From positions 1 to 64,000 of the forward strand of contig NZ_JOAP01000034.1 in the NCBI RefSeq assembly GCF_000720475.1: a stretch of DNA of 64,000 bases, given 5' to 3'. Below are positions 28,599-36,774 of the stretch, piece after piece (position 1 is the first letter of the stretch; every line of letters starts with the position of its first letter). The notes beneath the pieces were generated by a model that worked only from the letters and a program-made list of their open reading frames with translations, searched no databases and was not told where the DNA came from. This stretch comes from Streptomyces aureocirculatus. Its GTDB lineage: Bacteria; Actinomycetota; Actinomycetes; Streptomycetales; Streptomycetaceae. The translations under genes were made by a program, and so were the position numbers.

Positions 28599-28646
28599 TG
28601 AAGATCGCGGCATAAGCGAAGATCTTCATGAAGATCGCGGCATAAG
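28599..28646. repeat. 18-bp direct repeat with 30-bp period upstream of the MMPL gene
   Basis: TGAAGATCGCGGCATAAG occurs exactly at 28599-28616 and 28629-28646, separated by the palindrome GAAGATCTTC (28619-28628). A partial third copy, TGAAGATCCGCG, lies near 28732. The surrounding 273-bp gap (28489-28761) is less G+C-rich than its neighbours and holds no supported gene. Confidence 0.7.
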
Positions 28647-28761
28647 TGAATATCACGACCCATTTCCCCGCTCATGTTTCTCCTGCGTTCTTCACGGGCC
28701 AATCCGACGCTTCCCCGGTTGCTCCCGCTGAAGATCCGCGAATCACCCAGGGAGCCAGTTC

Positions 28762-31005
28762 GTGGCAGCACTAGCCCGGTGGTGCGTCCGGCACCGCCTT
28801 GTCGCCGTACTGCTCTGGCTCCTCGCCCTCGGCTCCACCGCCGCCGCTGCCGCCGCGGTCGGCTCCGCCTACTCGAACAACTACGAAGTTCCGGGTACGG
28901 AGTCCGACCGCGCGTCCCGGCTCCTGGCCGAGGGCTTCCCCGACCTCGGCGGGGACGGTGACCTCGTCGTCTGGCACACCGGCACGGACCAGTCGGTGCG
29001 TGCCGCCGCCGTCGAGCAGACCATGACCGAGACCCTCGACCGGATCGCGGAGCTGCCCGGGATCGCGTCCGTCGCCAGCCCCTACGCGGACGGGGGCGCG
29101 GACGGGGGCGCGGACGGTGCCGGGGGCGCCGCCCGGATCAGCGCGGACGGCCGCACCGCCTACGCCACCGTCACCTTCCGCGAACAGCTCGACTCGGTCG
29201 AACCGGCACAGGCCAAGGCCCTCGTCGACACCGCGAGGTCGGCCGCGACCGACGGTCTCGACGTCGAGCTCGGCGGCGGCGCGATCGGCCTCACCGAGAC
29301 CAAGAGCGCCAAGACCGCCGAGATCGTCGGCGTGGCCGTCGCCGCGGTCGTCCTCTTCCTCGCCTTCGGCTCCCTGGCCGCCTCGCTCCTGCCCATCGCG
29401 ACGGCGGTCGTCTCCGTCGGCACGGCGTACGCGGGCATCGTGCTGCTCGGGCACGTCATGACGGTCGCGGACTTCGCCCCGATGCTCGGCACCCTCATCG
29501 GGCTCGGCGTCGGCATCGACTACGCCCTGTTCATAGTGACCCGGCACCGCAAGGGCCTCAAACGCGGCCTGCCGGTGGCCGAGGCGGCCGAAAGGGCCGT
29601 CGCCACCACCGGCCGAGCCGTGGTCTTCGCGGGCGCCACCGTATGCATCGCCCTGCTCGGCATGCTGATCCTGCGCCTGAGCTTCCTCAACGGCGTCGCC
29701 ATCGCGGCGTCGCTCACCGTGATCCTGACCGTCGCCGCGTCCGTGACGCTGCTCCCCGCGCTGCTCTCCTTCATCGGCCCGCGCGCCCTCAGCCGCCGCG
29801 AGCGGCGCAGGCTCGCCGAGCGCGGCCCCGAACCCGAGGTGCCGACCGGGCTCGCGGCCCGCTGGTCGGCGTTCGTGGAGCGGCATCCGAAGGCGCTCGG
29901 CGGGCTCGCCGTCGCCGTGATGGCGCTGCTCGCCGTGCCCACCTTCTCCCTTCACCTCGGCACCTCCGACCAGGGCAACAACCCGTCCGCCGCCACCACC
30001 CGGCAGGCCTACGACCTCCTCGCCGCCGGCTTCGGCCCCGGCGTGAACGGCCCCCTCACCCTCGTCACCGAGATCAACGGCGCCGCGGACCGTCTCGCCC
30101 TCGACAACCTCGGCGCCACCCTGAAGTCCACGCCGGGCGTCGACTCCGTGAGCCCCGTGACGTACGCGGGCGGCGACGGCGCGGCCTTCCTCACCGTCGT
30201 GCCGGACTCGGCGCCGCAGTCGCAGCGGACCAGCGACCTCGTCGACCAACTGCGCTCCGACGTGCTGCCCCGGGCCGAGACCGGCACCTCACTCGATGTG
30301 CACGTGGGCGGTGTGACCGCGGGCTACGACGACTTCGCGGAGATCATCGTCGGCAAGCTCCCGCTGTTCGTCGGCGTCGTGATCGGCCTCGGCTGTGTCC
30401 TGCTGCTGCTCGCGTTCCGCTCCGTAGGTATCCCGCTCAAGGCGGCCGTGATGAACGTGGCGGCCGTGGCGGCGTCGTTCGGGGTCGTCGTCGCGGTGTT
30501 CCAGTGGGGCTGGGGGAGCGAGCTGATGGGGCTCGGCAGGGCTGGACCGATCGAGCCCTTCCTCCCTGTGATCATGGTGTCGGTCCTCTTCGGCCTGTCC
30601 ATGGACTACCAGGTGTTCCTGGTCAGCCGGATGTACGAGGAGTGGCTGGAGACCGGTGACAACCGCGTCGCGGTCCGGGTGGGCCTCGCCGAGACCAGCC
30701 GCGTCATCAACTCCGCGGCCGTGATCATGATTTCGGTCTTCCTCGCGTTCGTGCTCAGCGGGGACCGGGTGATCGCGATGTTCGGCATCGCCCTCGCGGC
30801 AGCCGTGGCCCTCGACGCCTTCGTACTGCGTACGCTCCTGGTCCCGGCCCTGATGCATCTGCTCGGCGGCGCCAACTGGTGGCTCCCCGAGCGCCTGGAC
30901 CGCTGGCTGCCGCGCATCAGTATCGAGGTGCCCGAAACCCGGCCGCGTGCGAGGATCCCCGGGCGGCGCGATCGGCAGGACGAACCCTCGCGCCTGTCGA
31001 TGTGA
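28762..31005 (+). CDS. MMPL/RND family membrane transporter
   Basis: Membrane protein of 747 residues with about twelve helices in two halves, each with a large extracytoplasmic loop. Family motifs DYALFIVTRHRKGL (about residue 255) and DYQVFLVSRMYEEWLE (about 620) hold the proton-relay aspartates. Actinobacterial MMPL proteins export lipids, lipopeptides or siderophores using the proton gradient; the cargo here is unknown. GTG 28762 follows AGGGAG. A phospholipase C lies upstream on the same strand, but 273 bp of regulatory-looking DNA separates them. Confidence 0.9.
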   Translation: MAALARWCVRHRLVAVLLWLLALGSTAAAAAAVGSAYSNNYEVPGTESDRASRLLAEGFPDLGGDGDLVVWHTGTDQSVRAAAVEQTMTETLDRIAELPGIASVASPYADGGADGGADGAGGAARISADGRTAYATVTFREQLDSVEPAQAKALVDTARSAATDGLDVELGGGAIGLTETKSAKTAEIVGVAVAAVVLFLAFGSLAASLLPIATAVVSVGTAYAGIVLLGHVMTVADFAPMLGTLIGLGVGIDYALFIVTRHRKGLKRGLPVAEAAERAVATTGRAVVFAGATVCIALLGMLILRLSFLNGVAIAASLTVILTVAASVTLLPALLSFIGPRALSRRERRRLAERGPEPEVPTGLAARWSAFVERHPKALGGLAVAVMALLAVPTFSLHLGTSDQGNNPSAATTRQAYDLLAAGFGPGVNGPLTLVTEINGAADRLALDNLGATLKSTPGVDSVSPVTYAGGDGAAFLTVVPDSAPQSQRTSDLVDQLRSDVLPRAETGTSLDVHVGGVTAGYDDFAEIIVGKLPLFVGVVIGLGCVLLLLAFRSVGIPLKAAVMNVAAVAASFGVVVAVFQWGWGSELMGLGRAGPIEPFLPVIMVSVLFGLSMDYQVFLVSRMYEEWLETGDNRVAVRVGLAETSRVINSAAVIMISVFLAFVLSGDRVIAMFGIALAAAVALDAFVLRTLLVPALMHLLGGANWWLPERLDRWLPRISIEVPETRPRARIPGRRDRQDEPSRLSM

Positions 31006-31070
31006 CCGTCGAGCGGCACGGGGGCGCCCGGTAGGGCGCGCGGGCGTGCCGGAACGCGTGAGGAGCGGGG

Positions 31071-31682
31071 ATGTTCGCGATATCCGTGGGAGAAGGGGCC
31101 GAGCTGCGGCCCATCGAGCCCTGGCAGGCCGAGGAGCTCCTGGCCCATGTGGAGCGGGCGCGCGAGTACGCGGGCCCCTGGGTCCCGTTCACCGTGAAGG
31201 TCACGGACCTGGAGTCGGCGCGGGCCCACCTTCAGCACTTCGCCGAACGGCAGGCCGCGGACACCGGCCGCTTCTACGGCATCTGGCTCGACGGCACGCT
31301 GGTGGGCGGGGTGCTGTTCCGCATCTTCGACACCGTCAGCGAGTCGTGCGAGGTCGGCGTGTGGCTGGAGCCGTCCGCCGCGGGCCGCGGCCTGATCACC
31401 AACGCCACGCGCGTCATCGTCGACTGGGCGGTCGACCAGCGCGGCATGCACCGCGTGGAGTGGCTGGCGTCCTCGCGCAACGAACGCAGCAAGAACCTGG
31501 CGAAGCGGCTCGGCTTCGTGCGGGACGGGGTGCTGCGGGAGAGCTTCCCCTGGCAGGGGATCCGGCACGACATGGAGGTGTGGTCGGTGCTCGCGCCGGA
31601 GTGGCGGGCGGCTCGGGCTGCTCGGGAGGCCGAAGAGGCTCAGGGGACCCCGGGGGCCGAGGGGGCTCGGTCGCCGCGTTAA
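31071..31682 (+). CDS. GNAT N-acetyltransferase, RimJ/RimL type
   Basis: Acetyltransferase of 203 residues that transfers acetyl from acetyl-CoA. Typical RimJ/RimL features are LRPIEPWQAEELLAHVERAR at the N-terminus, EVGVWLEPSAAGRGLITNAT (the CoA pyrophosphate loop, about residue 100), and RVEWLASSRNERSKNLAKRL followed by GFVRDGVLRE. The natural acceptor, a protein N-terminus or a small amine, cannot be told. The C-terminus from about residue 175 is a low-complexity Ala/Glu tail. Confidence 0.85.
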   Translation: MFAISVGEGAELRPIEPWQAEELLAHVERAREYAGPWVPFTVKVTDLESARAHLQHFAERQAADTGRFYGIWLDGTLVGGVLFRIFDTVSESCEVGVWLEPSAAGRGLITNATRVIVDWAVDQRGMHRVEWLASSRNERSKNLAKRLGFVRDGVLRESFPWQGIRHDMEVWSVLAPEWRAARAAREAEEAQGTPGAEGARSPR

Positions 31683-31728
31683 GGCGGTTCTCAGAATGGG
31701 GCGGTCGCGGTAAGGGAGTTCTCAGACT
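31680..31728. promoter_or_regulatory. Direct repeat TAAGGxxGTTCTCAGAxT, 30-bp period
   Basis: TAAGGCGGTTCTCAGAAT (31680-31697) and TAAGGGAGTTCTCAGACT (31710-31727) agree at 15 of 18 positions and are 30 bp apart, nearly three helical turns. They lie just after the GNAT gene and 21 bp upstream of the next start codon, a likely activator or repressor pair. Confidence 0.5.
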
Positions 31729-31748
31729 CCGTCCGTACGGTGCGGGGC

Positions 31749-32450
31749 ATGGGAACCAAGGCAGTTGACGAGACCGCGGACACCTCTGAGGCCGACGTGA
31801 AGGTCGGCGCCGAGGAGGCCCGCGAGGCGGGCGCGCAGGACGCCGCGGAGGGCGACGGCAAGGCGTCACCCGTGCGTGCGGGTGGGGTCGACGGAGCCGA
31901 TGGGGTCACTGGGACGGACGCCGCCGATGACGCCGCCGATGGCGCCGATGGCGCCGACGGGGTCGATGGCGGGCTCGATGGCGAGGTCGATGACGACGAC
32001 GTGGACGACGACGTGGACGACGTGGTGGCCGGTGCCGGTACGTCGGCCGCCGCGTCCGCCGGGGTCGGCCAGGGCGCCGGTGCCGTGGTCGCCGCGGGCC
32101 TCGGCGTCGTCGGTCTCTCCGGCGGCTGGCTCGGCACCGTCGCGTCCGCGCGCGAGTCCCTCATCGGCCAGCTCAAGACCTCGCAGAGCGCGAGCGTGGC
32201 CGACCAGGTCCAGCAGGTGTACGGCGACTCCTGGAAGACGACCGCGCTGATCGGCGGGTTCTTCGCGCTCGCGGCCCTGGTGGTCGGCGTCGGCGTGCTG
32301 CTGCGCCCGGCGTTCGGCGACCCGCAGCGGGTACAGGCTCCGTGGATCAAGTCGGTGGCGTGGGGCGGTGTCGCGCTCGGCGTGATCGGTCTCGTCCTCG
32401 CGACAGCGAAGTACACCGACCTGCTGCTCGGGCTCCCGTCGACGAGTTGA
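31749..32450 (+). CDS. Membrane protein with Asp-rich acidic N-terminus
   Basis: Protein of 233 residues that I do not recognise. The first 95 residues are acidic and low in complexity, ending in VDDDDVDDDVDDVV. Next come a glycine/alanine-rich hydrophobic segment (AGAVVAAGLGVVGLSGGWLG), an amphipathic stretch (SLIGQLKTSQSASVADQVQQ) and two clear membrane helices (TTALIGGFFALAALVVGVGVLL; VAWGGVALGVIGLVLATA). The C-terminal half looks conserved and folded, while the acidic part looks lineage-specific. The start follows the 30-bp-period direct repeats, which probably regulate it. Confidence 0.65.
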   Translation: MGTKAVDETADTSEADVKVGAEEAREAGAQDAAEGDGKASPVRAGGVDGADGVTGTDAADDAADGADGADGVDGGLDGEVDDDDVDDDVDDVVAGAGTSAAASAGVGQGAGAVVAAGLGVVGLSGGWLGTVASARESLIGQLKTSQSASVADQVQQVYGDSWKTTALIGGFFALAALVVGVGVLLRPAFGDPQRVQAPWIKSVAWGGVALGVIGLVLATAKYTDLLLGLPSTS

Positions 32451-32676
32451 CGGAAACCGCCGTACCCTAAGGACCCCGACCCCGGCCCCGACCCCCGGCC
32501 CCGGCACCTCAGACCCCGAGGACCGGGGCCTAAGGCTGTGCGGCCCCACCCCTAAGGCCCCCGCCCGCCCCAAGATGCGGCAGGCTCCCGATGTGTCGCA
32601 CCCCCCTCACGGACGACAGTGGACCCATCGCAGCAAGCGATCACGGAACACACCACAGAGAAACCAGGGGAACGAC

Positions 32677-32856
32677 ATGTTCGAGTACGAACTGCACCAG
32701 ATCCGCACCGCCGAGCTGGCCCGGCAGGCCCAGCGCGACCGCCTCGTACGGGAGGCACGCCGGGCCCGCCGTGCCTCCCGCCGCAATGGCGGCCACGAAG
32801 CCGGGGGGCGGGTGAGCGCGACGCGGGTAGTGGACCGCTTCACGCGCGCGGCATGA
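32677..32856 (+). CDS. Small basic protein, 59 residues
   Basis: Begins at ATG 32677 after AGGGGAA. The sequence is strongly basic and helical (YELHQIRTAELARQAQRDRL, then VREARRARRASRR), like many small Streptomyces proteins of unknown role; nucleic-acid binding is only a guess. Its stop overlaps an ATG (32853) in the frame of the large LuxR-type regulator, so the two may be coupled. The 226-nt region upstream contains three CCTAAGG motifs and no other gene. Confidence 0.6.
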   Translation: MFEYELHQIRTAELARQAQRDRLVREARRARRASRRNGGHEAGGRVSATRVVDRFTRAA

Positions 32857-32939
32857 CGACCGCGGGGGTGTCGTCGGGGACGCGACCGGGGACACGGCCG
32901 GGGGCGCCGTCGGGTGTGCCGCGTACGGCACCTGACGGC

Positions 32940-33075
32940 ACCCCGGCCCAGGCCCAGGCTCCGGCTCCGGCTCCGGCCCCGGCTCCGGTCCCGGCCCAGG
33001 CTCCGGCCCCGGCCCCGGCTCCGGTCCCGGCCCAGGCTTCGGCCCCGGCCCCGGCTCCGGATCCCGCCCCCGATT
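32940..33075 (+). repeat. CCGGCTCCGGCC-type tandem repeat (Pro/Ala)
   Basis: A short G+C-rich repeat reads AQAPAPAPAPAPVPAQ in the frame of the LuxR-type regulator. It sits between the two possible starts of that gene, so it is either a disordered N-terminal tail or 5' leader. Confidence 0.55.
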
Positions 33076-33119
33076 CGCCCGCCGGAAAACGCGCTGCCGT
33101 GAAGCCGCAGGTCTGTGCC

Positions 33120-36100
33120 ATGCTCACGACCGTGGAAACCAGGTCCGTCAGCCCGGTGTTCGTCGGCCGAGCCGGCGAACTGGGCGCACTCAACGACGCG
33201 CTCGCCCGCGCCGCAGCCCCTACCGCGGGCCCGGCCGGCGAGCCGCAGGCATTGCTGATCGGTGGGGAGGCGGGCGTCGGCAAGACCCGCCTCCTCGAGG
33301 AGTTCGCCGCCGGGGCCTGCGCCCGCGGGGCGATCGTCGCCGTCGGCGGCTGTGTGGAGATCGGCGCCGACGGGCTGCCCTTCGCCCCGTTCTCGACGGC
33401 CCTGCGCACGCTGCGCCAGAAGCTGCCCGAGCAGTTCGCCGCCGCCGCGTCCGGCCAGGAGGAGGAACTGGCCCGGCTGTTGCCCGAACTGTGCGACGGG
33501 TTCCCGCGCCCCGGCACCGGCGGCCGGCACGGCGAGGAGGCCATGGCCCGCCTCTTCGAGCTGACCGCCCGTCTCCTGGAGGCGGCAGCCGCCGAACACA
33601 CCGTCGTCCTCGCCATCGAGGACCTGCACTGGGCTGACGCCTCCACCCGCCACCTCCTGTCGTACCTCTTCCGCACGCTGCGCCGCGGCCGCCTCGTCGT
33701 CCTCGCCACCTACCGCGCCGACGACGTCCACCGCCGCCACCCCCTGCGCCCCCTGCTCGCCGAACTCGACCGACTGCGCACGGTCCGCCGCGTCGAGGTG
33801 GGCCGGTTCAACCGCGACGAGGTCGGCCGGCAAATGGCGGGCATCCTCGCGGCCGAGCCCCGACCGTCCCTGGTGGACGACATCTTCGAGCGCTCCGACG
33901 GCAACGCCTTCTTCGTCGAGGAACTCGCCGTCGCCTCGCACGGCGGCAGTTGCGCGGGCCTCACCGACTCGCTGCGCGACCTGCTTCTCGTACGCGTGGA
34001 GGAACTGCCCGAGAACGCCCAGCGGGTGGCGCGCATCGTCGCCGAGGGCGGCTCGACCGTCGAGTACGGCCTGCTCGCCGAGGTCGCGCAGCTCAGCGAG
34101 GACGACCTGCTCGACGCGTTGCGGGACGCCGTCGGCGCCAACATCCTGATCCCCTCGCGCGACGGGGGCGGCTACCGCTTCCGGCACTCCCTCGTCCGCG
34201 AGGCCGTCGGTGACGACCTGCTGCCCGGCGAGCGCTCCCGCATCAACCGCCGCTTCGCCACCGCCCTGGAGGCCGACCCCACGCTTGTCGCCCCCGACCA
34301 GCGCGCCACCCGCCTCGCCAGCTACTGGTACCACGCCCACGACGCCGCCAAGGCCCTGCCCGCCGTCCTCAACGCCTCCGTCGAGGCCCGCCGCAGGCAC
34401 GCCTACGCCGAGCAACTACGGCTCCTGGAACGCGCGATGGAGATCTGGGACGGCGCCCCCGACGACGTCCGTGTCCAGCTCCGCCCCGTCGACTACACCG
34501 AGGTCTACCCGCCGTGCGGCTGCGACCCCGAGACCACACCGCTGCGCTATCTGGACCTGATGGCGGAGGCCGCCGTCGCCGGTCGTCTTTGCGGCGAGCG
34601 CGAACGCGCCCTGAAGATCACCAAGCGGGCGCTGCGGATCCTGGAGGACGAGCCCGACGAGCCGGACGCGCTGCGCGCCGCCTGGTTCTGGGTGCAGCGG
34701 TCCCGGCTCGTGCAGAGCCTCGCCCGCGGCGACGGCTGGAAGGAGCTCGCCACCGCCCAGGACCTGGTGCGCGGCCTCCCGCCTTCGGTCGTGCACGCCG
34801 AGGTGCTCGCCGTGGTCGCCGGCTGGTGGATGCTCCACGAGCCGGGGCCCGAGGCCTTCGCCGCCGCCGAACAGGCCTTGGAGTACGCGCGCATGGTCGG
34901 CGCCCGCGACATCGAACTGACCGCCCGCCTCACCCTCGGCGGCCTGATGGTCGACGCGGGCGACATCGACGCCGGTTTCGCCGAGCTGTTCGACGTCCGG
35001 GAGCAGGTCGTCGCGAGCGGCAGCATCGGCCAGCTCGGCCGCACCTACATCAACCTGCCCTCCGCACTCGAAGGCGCGGGGCGCTCCCGTGAGGCCGCCG
35101 AGCTCCTTGACGAGGGCGTCCAGCTCGCCCAGCGGTACGGGCTCCTTGAGGCCGAGCCCTGGATGTGGGCCAACCACGCCGAGTCGCTCTACGCCCTCGG
35201 CCGCTGGCAGGAGGCCGTCGAGTCGGCCCGCCGCGCCGGACTGAGCGCCAAGCCGCGCGGCAGCGCCTGTCTGCGCCTGGCCCATCTGGCGCTGGCCCGC
35301 GGTGACACAGCCGAGGCGGGCGGGCGGCTCGCCGAGGCCCGCAAGCACTTCGGCACCCACGTTCCGACACCGCAGAACTCACTGCCGCTGCACCGGGTCG
35401 CCATCGGTGTCGCCGCGGGCGAGGGCCGCATCCTCGACGCCCGTGCCGAGCTTGAACAGGCCGTCGCCGAAGGCTTCCCGCCCGGCACCCAGCGCTACGG
35501 CTGGCCGCTGCTTCTCGCCGCCGCGACCGCTGAGGCCGACGCCCGCGGTCTGGCCGTCGCCGAGCCCGGGCGCGCCGACACCCTGCGCCTCATCCGCTCC
35601 ACCGCCAAGGCGCTGCCCGCGAACGTTCCCGTCTGGCAGGCGTACGAACTCTGGGTACGCGCCGAACTCCTGCGTGCCGAAGGTCGCACCACCCCCGAGG
35701 ACTGGCTGGCGGTCCTCACCGCCACCGGTCCCCTGGAGCGGCCCTACGACCTCGCCCGGGTGCGCCACCGGCTCGCGGAGTCGCTGCTTGCGACTGCGTC
35801 GGGCTCCGCGTCGGGCTCCGCGTCGGGCTCCGCGTCGGGCTCCGCGTCGGGCTCCGCCTCCGGCGGGGGTGACGCCGACCGCGACCGGGCCGCGGAACTG
35901 CTCCGGCAGGCCGGTGCCGTCGCCGAGCACCTGGGCGCCCGGCCCCTTTCCGAGGCCGTTGCCCGGCTCGCCCGGCGGGCCCGCCTCTCCCTCACCGGCG
36001 CGCCGCCGCCCATGCCCGCCGACCCCGTCGAGGCGCTCGGCCTCACCTCCCGTGAGCGGGACGTCCTGCGTCTGGTCGCCGCGGGTCGCACCAACCGCCA

Positions 36101-36236
36101 GATCGCCGAGGAACTCTTCATCTCCCCGAAGACCGCGAGCGTCCACGTCTCCAACATCCTCGCCAAACTCGGCGTATCCGGCCGCGGCGAAGCCGCGGCC
36201 CTCGCCCACCGCCTCCAACTCTTCCGTGCCCCGTAG
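33120..36236 (+). CDS. Large AAA ATPase-LuxR regulator (LAL/MalT-like)
   Basis: Regulator of about 1038 residues. The N-terminal ATPase has FVGRAGELGALNDALA, Walker A GGEAGVGKTRLLEEF (about residue 50) and Walker B VVLAIEDLHWADAS (about 165). A long TPR-like helical middle follows, then a LuxR helix-turn-helix at the C-terminus (LTSRERDVLRLVAAGRTNRQ, IAEELFISPKTASVHVSNIL). ATG 33120 was chosen because it starts the conserved part. The frame is open to ATG 32853 through a Pro/Ala repeat, and that longer form remains possible. LAL proteins often control secondary metabolism; the target is unknown. Confidence 0.82.
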   Translation: MLTTVETRSVSPVFVGRAGELGALNDALARAAAPTAGPAGEPQALLIGGEAGVGKTRLLEEFAAGACARGAIVAVGGCVEIGADGLPFAPFSTALRTLRQKLPEQFAAAASGQEEELARLLPELCDGFPRPGTGGRHGEEAMARLFELTARLLEAAAAEHTVVLAIEDLHWADASTRHLLSYLFRTLRRGRLVVLATYRADDVHRRHPLRPLLAELDRLRTVRRVEVGRFNRDEVGRQMAGILAAEPRPSLVDDIFERSDGNAFFVEELAVASHGGSCAGLTDSLRDLLLVRVEELPENAQRVARIVAEGGSTVEYGLLAEVAQLSEDDLLDALRDAVGANILIPSRDGGGYRFRHSLVREAVGDDLLPGERSRINRRFATALEADPTLVAPDQRATRLASYWYHAHDAAKALPAVLNASVEARRRHAYAEQLRLLERAMEIWDGAPDDVRVQLRPVDYTEVYPPCGCDPETTPLRYLDLMAEAAVAGRLCGERERALKITKRALRILEDEPDEPDALRAAWFWVQRSRLVQSLARGDGWKELATAQDLVRGLPPSVVHAEVLAVVAGWWMLHEPGPEAFAAAEQALEYARMVGARDIELTARLTLGGLMVDAGDIDAGFAELFDVREQVVASGSIGQLGRTYINLPSALEGAGRSREAAELLDEGVQLAQRYGLLEAEPWMWANHAESLYALGRWQEAVESARRAGLSAKPRGSACLRLAHLALARGDTAEAGGRLAEARKHFGTHVPTPQNSLPLHRVAIGVAAGEGRILDARAELEQAVAEGFPPGTQRYGWPLLLAAATAEADARGLAVAEPGRADTLRLIRSTAKALPANVPVWQAYELWVRAELLRAEGRTTPEDWLAVLTATGPLERPYDLARVRHRLAESLLATASGSASGSASGSASGSASGSASGGGDADRDRAAELLRQAGAVAEHLGARPLSEAVARLARRARLSLTGAPPPMPADPVEALGLTSRERDVLRLVAAGRTNRQIAEELFISPKTASVHVSNILAKLGVSGRGEAAALAHRLQLFRAP
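35796..35869 (+). repeat. 12-bp tandem repeat GCGTCGGGCTCC
   Basis: Five exact copies and one decayed copy encode the Ser-Gly-Ser-Ala linker (SGSASGSAS) between the helical middle region and the C-terminal DNA-binding part of the LuxR-type regulator. Exact identity at silent positions points to slippage. Confidence 0.8.
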
Positions 36237-36240
36237 GGAC

Positions 36241-36426
36241 GCCCCGTCAGGGGCGCGGGGAACTGCGCGACCAGCCACGGTCAAGCCGCAGACGCGTCTG
36301 CCGAGTGAGCAGGCAGACGGGTCTGCGGCTGTTCTTGGGCTGAGCGCGCAGTTCCCCGCGCCCCTGACGGGCGCCCTCGCGGCGGAGCCGCAGATCGAAA
36401 CAGCCCCGCGCCCCTGACGGGGCGCC
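36241..36426. repeat. Nested long palindrome with a third arm copy
   Basis: Outer arms 36243-36269 and 36345-36371 are perfect reverse complements over 27 bp (core GGGGCGCGGGGAACTGCGCG). Inside lies another inverted repeat, 36284-36302 with 36312-36330, matching 18 of 19 bp. A third copy of the outer arm end (CCCCGCGCCCCTGACGGGGC) is at 36404-36423. It follows the LuxR-type gene and could terminate it. Sequences with this core are, by memory, scattered through Streptomyces intergenic DNA. Confidence 0.75.
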
Positions 36427-36501
36427 GCACCGCGGCCCGTTTCCCGCGGGCTCGCTTACGCTAGGAAGGGCAGGACCCACCGTCCGGCCTTTGGAGGCGC
36501 A

Positions 36502-36738
36502 GTGTTCAACGTGTTCGAGCAGCTCTTCGCGCCGGGGCGCAAACACACGGACGACGAGAACAAACGCCTCGAACTGTCCAGGGTCGACGTCGACGACGGC
36601 GACCCTGGCCGCGGCCCGATCGACCTCACCTCCGGCACAGTCGTCGTCCGGGTACCCCGGCAGAGCACCACGGAGGACGCCGAGCCCCGGGAGGACGGCC
36701 CGGAGGAGCGGCACGATCCGGAAGACGGCGACGCATAG
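36502..36738 (+). CDS. Small DUF6191-like protein
   Basis: Protein of 78 residues starting at GTG 36502 after GGAGG (36491-36495). It opens FNVFEQLFAPGRKHTDDENK and then has DVDDGDPGRGPIDLTSGTVV, a pattern I recall from small Streptomyces proteins grouped as DUF6191. The C-terminus is acidic and disordered. The function is unknown. It is convergent with the PQQ-type dehydrogenase gene, separated by a short CAGCA repeat. Confidence 0.65.
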   Translation: MFNVFEQLFAPGRKHTDDENKRLELSRVDVDDGDPGRGPIDLTSGTVVVRVPRQSTTEDAEPREDGPEERHDPEDGDA

Positions 36739-36745
36739 CCCTCCC

Positions 36746-36772
36746 AGCACAGCACAGCACAGCACAGCGCAG
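36746..36772. repeat. CAGCA pentanucleotide repeat between convergent genes
   Basis: About five copies of CAGCA/CAGCG run from 36746 up to the stop codon of the PQQ-type dehydrogenase. Short repeats like this slip easily and could alter the end of that gene. Confidence 0.6.
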
Positions 36773-36774
36773 CG

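Noticed and set aside
28522..28731. A 69-codon + frame containing the 30-bp repeat (HEDRGISE twice)
   Set aside because: No ribosome-binding site or typical codon bias; the repeat also keeps frame on the minus strand, so the frame is not informative.
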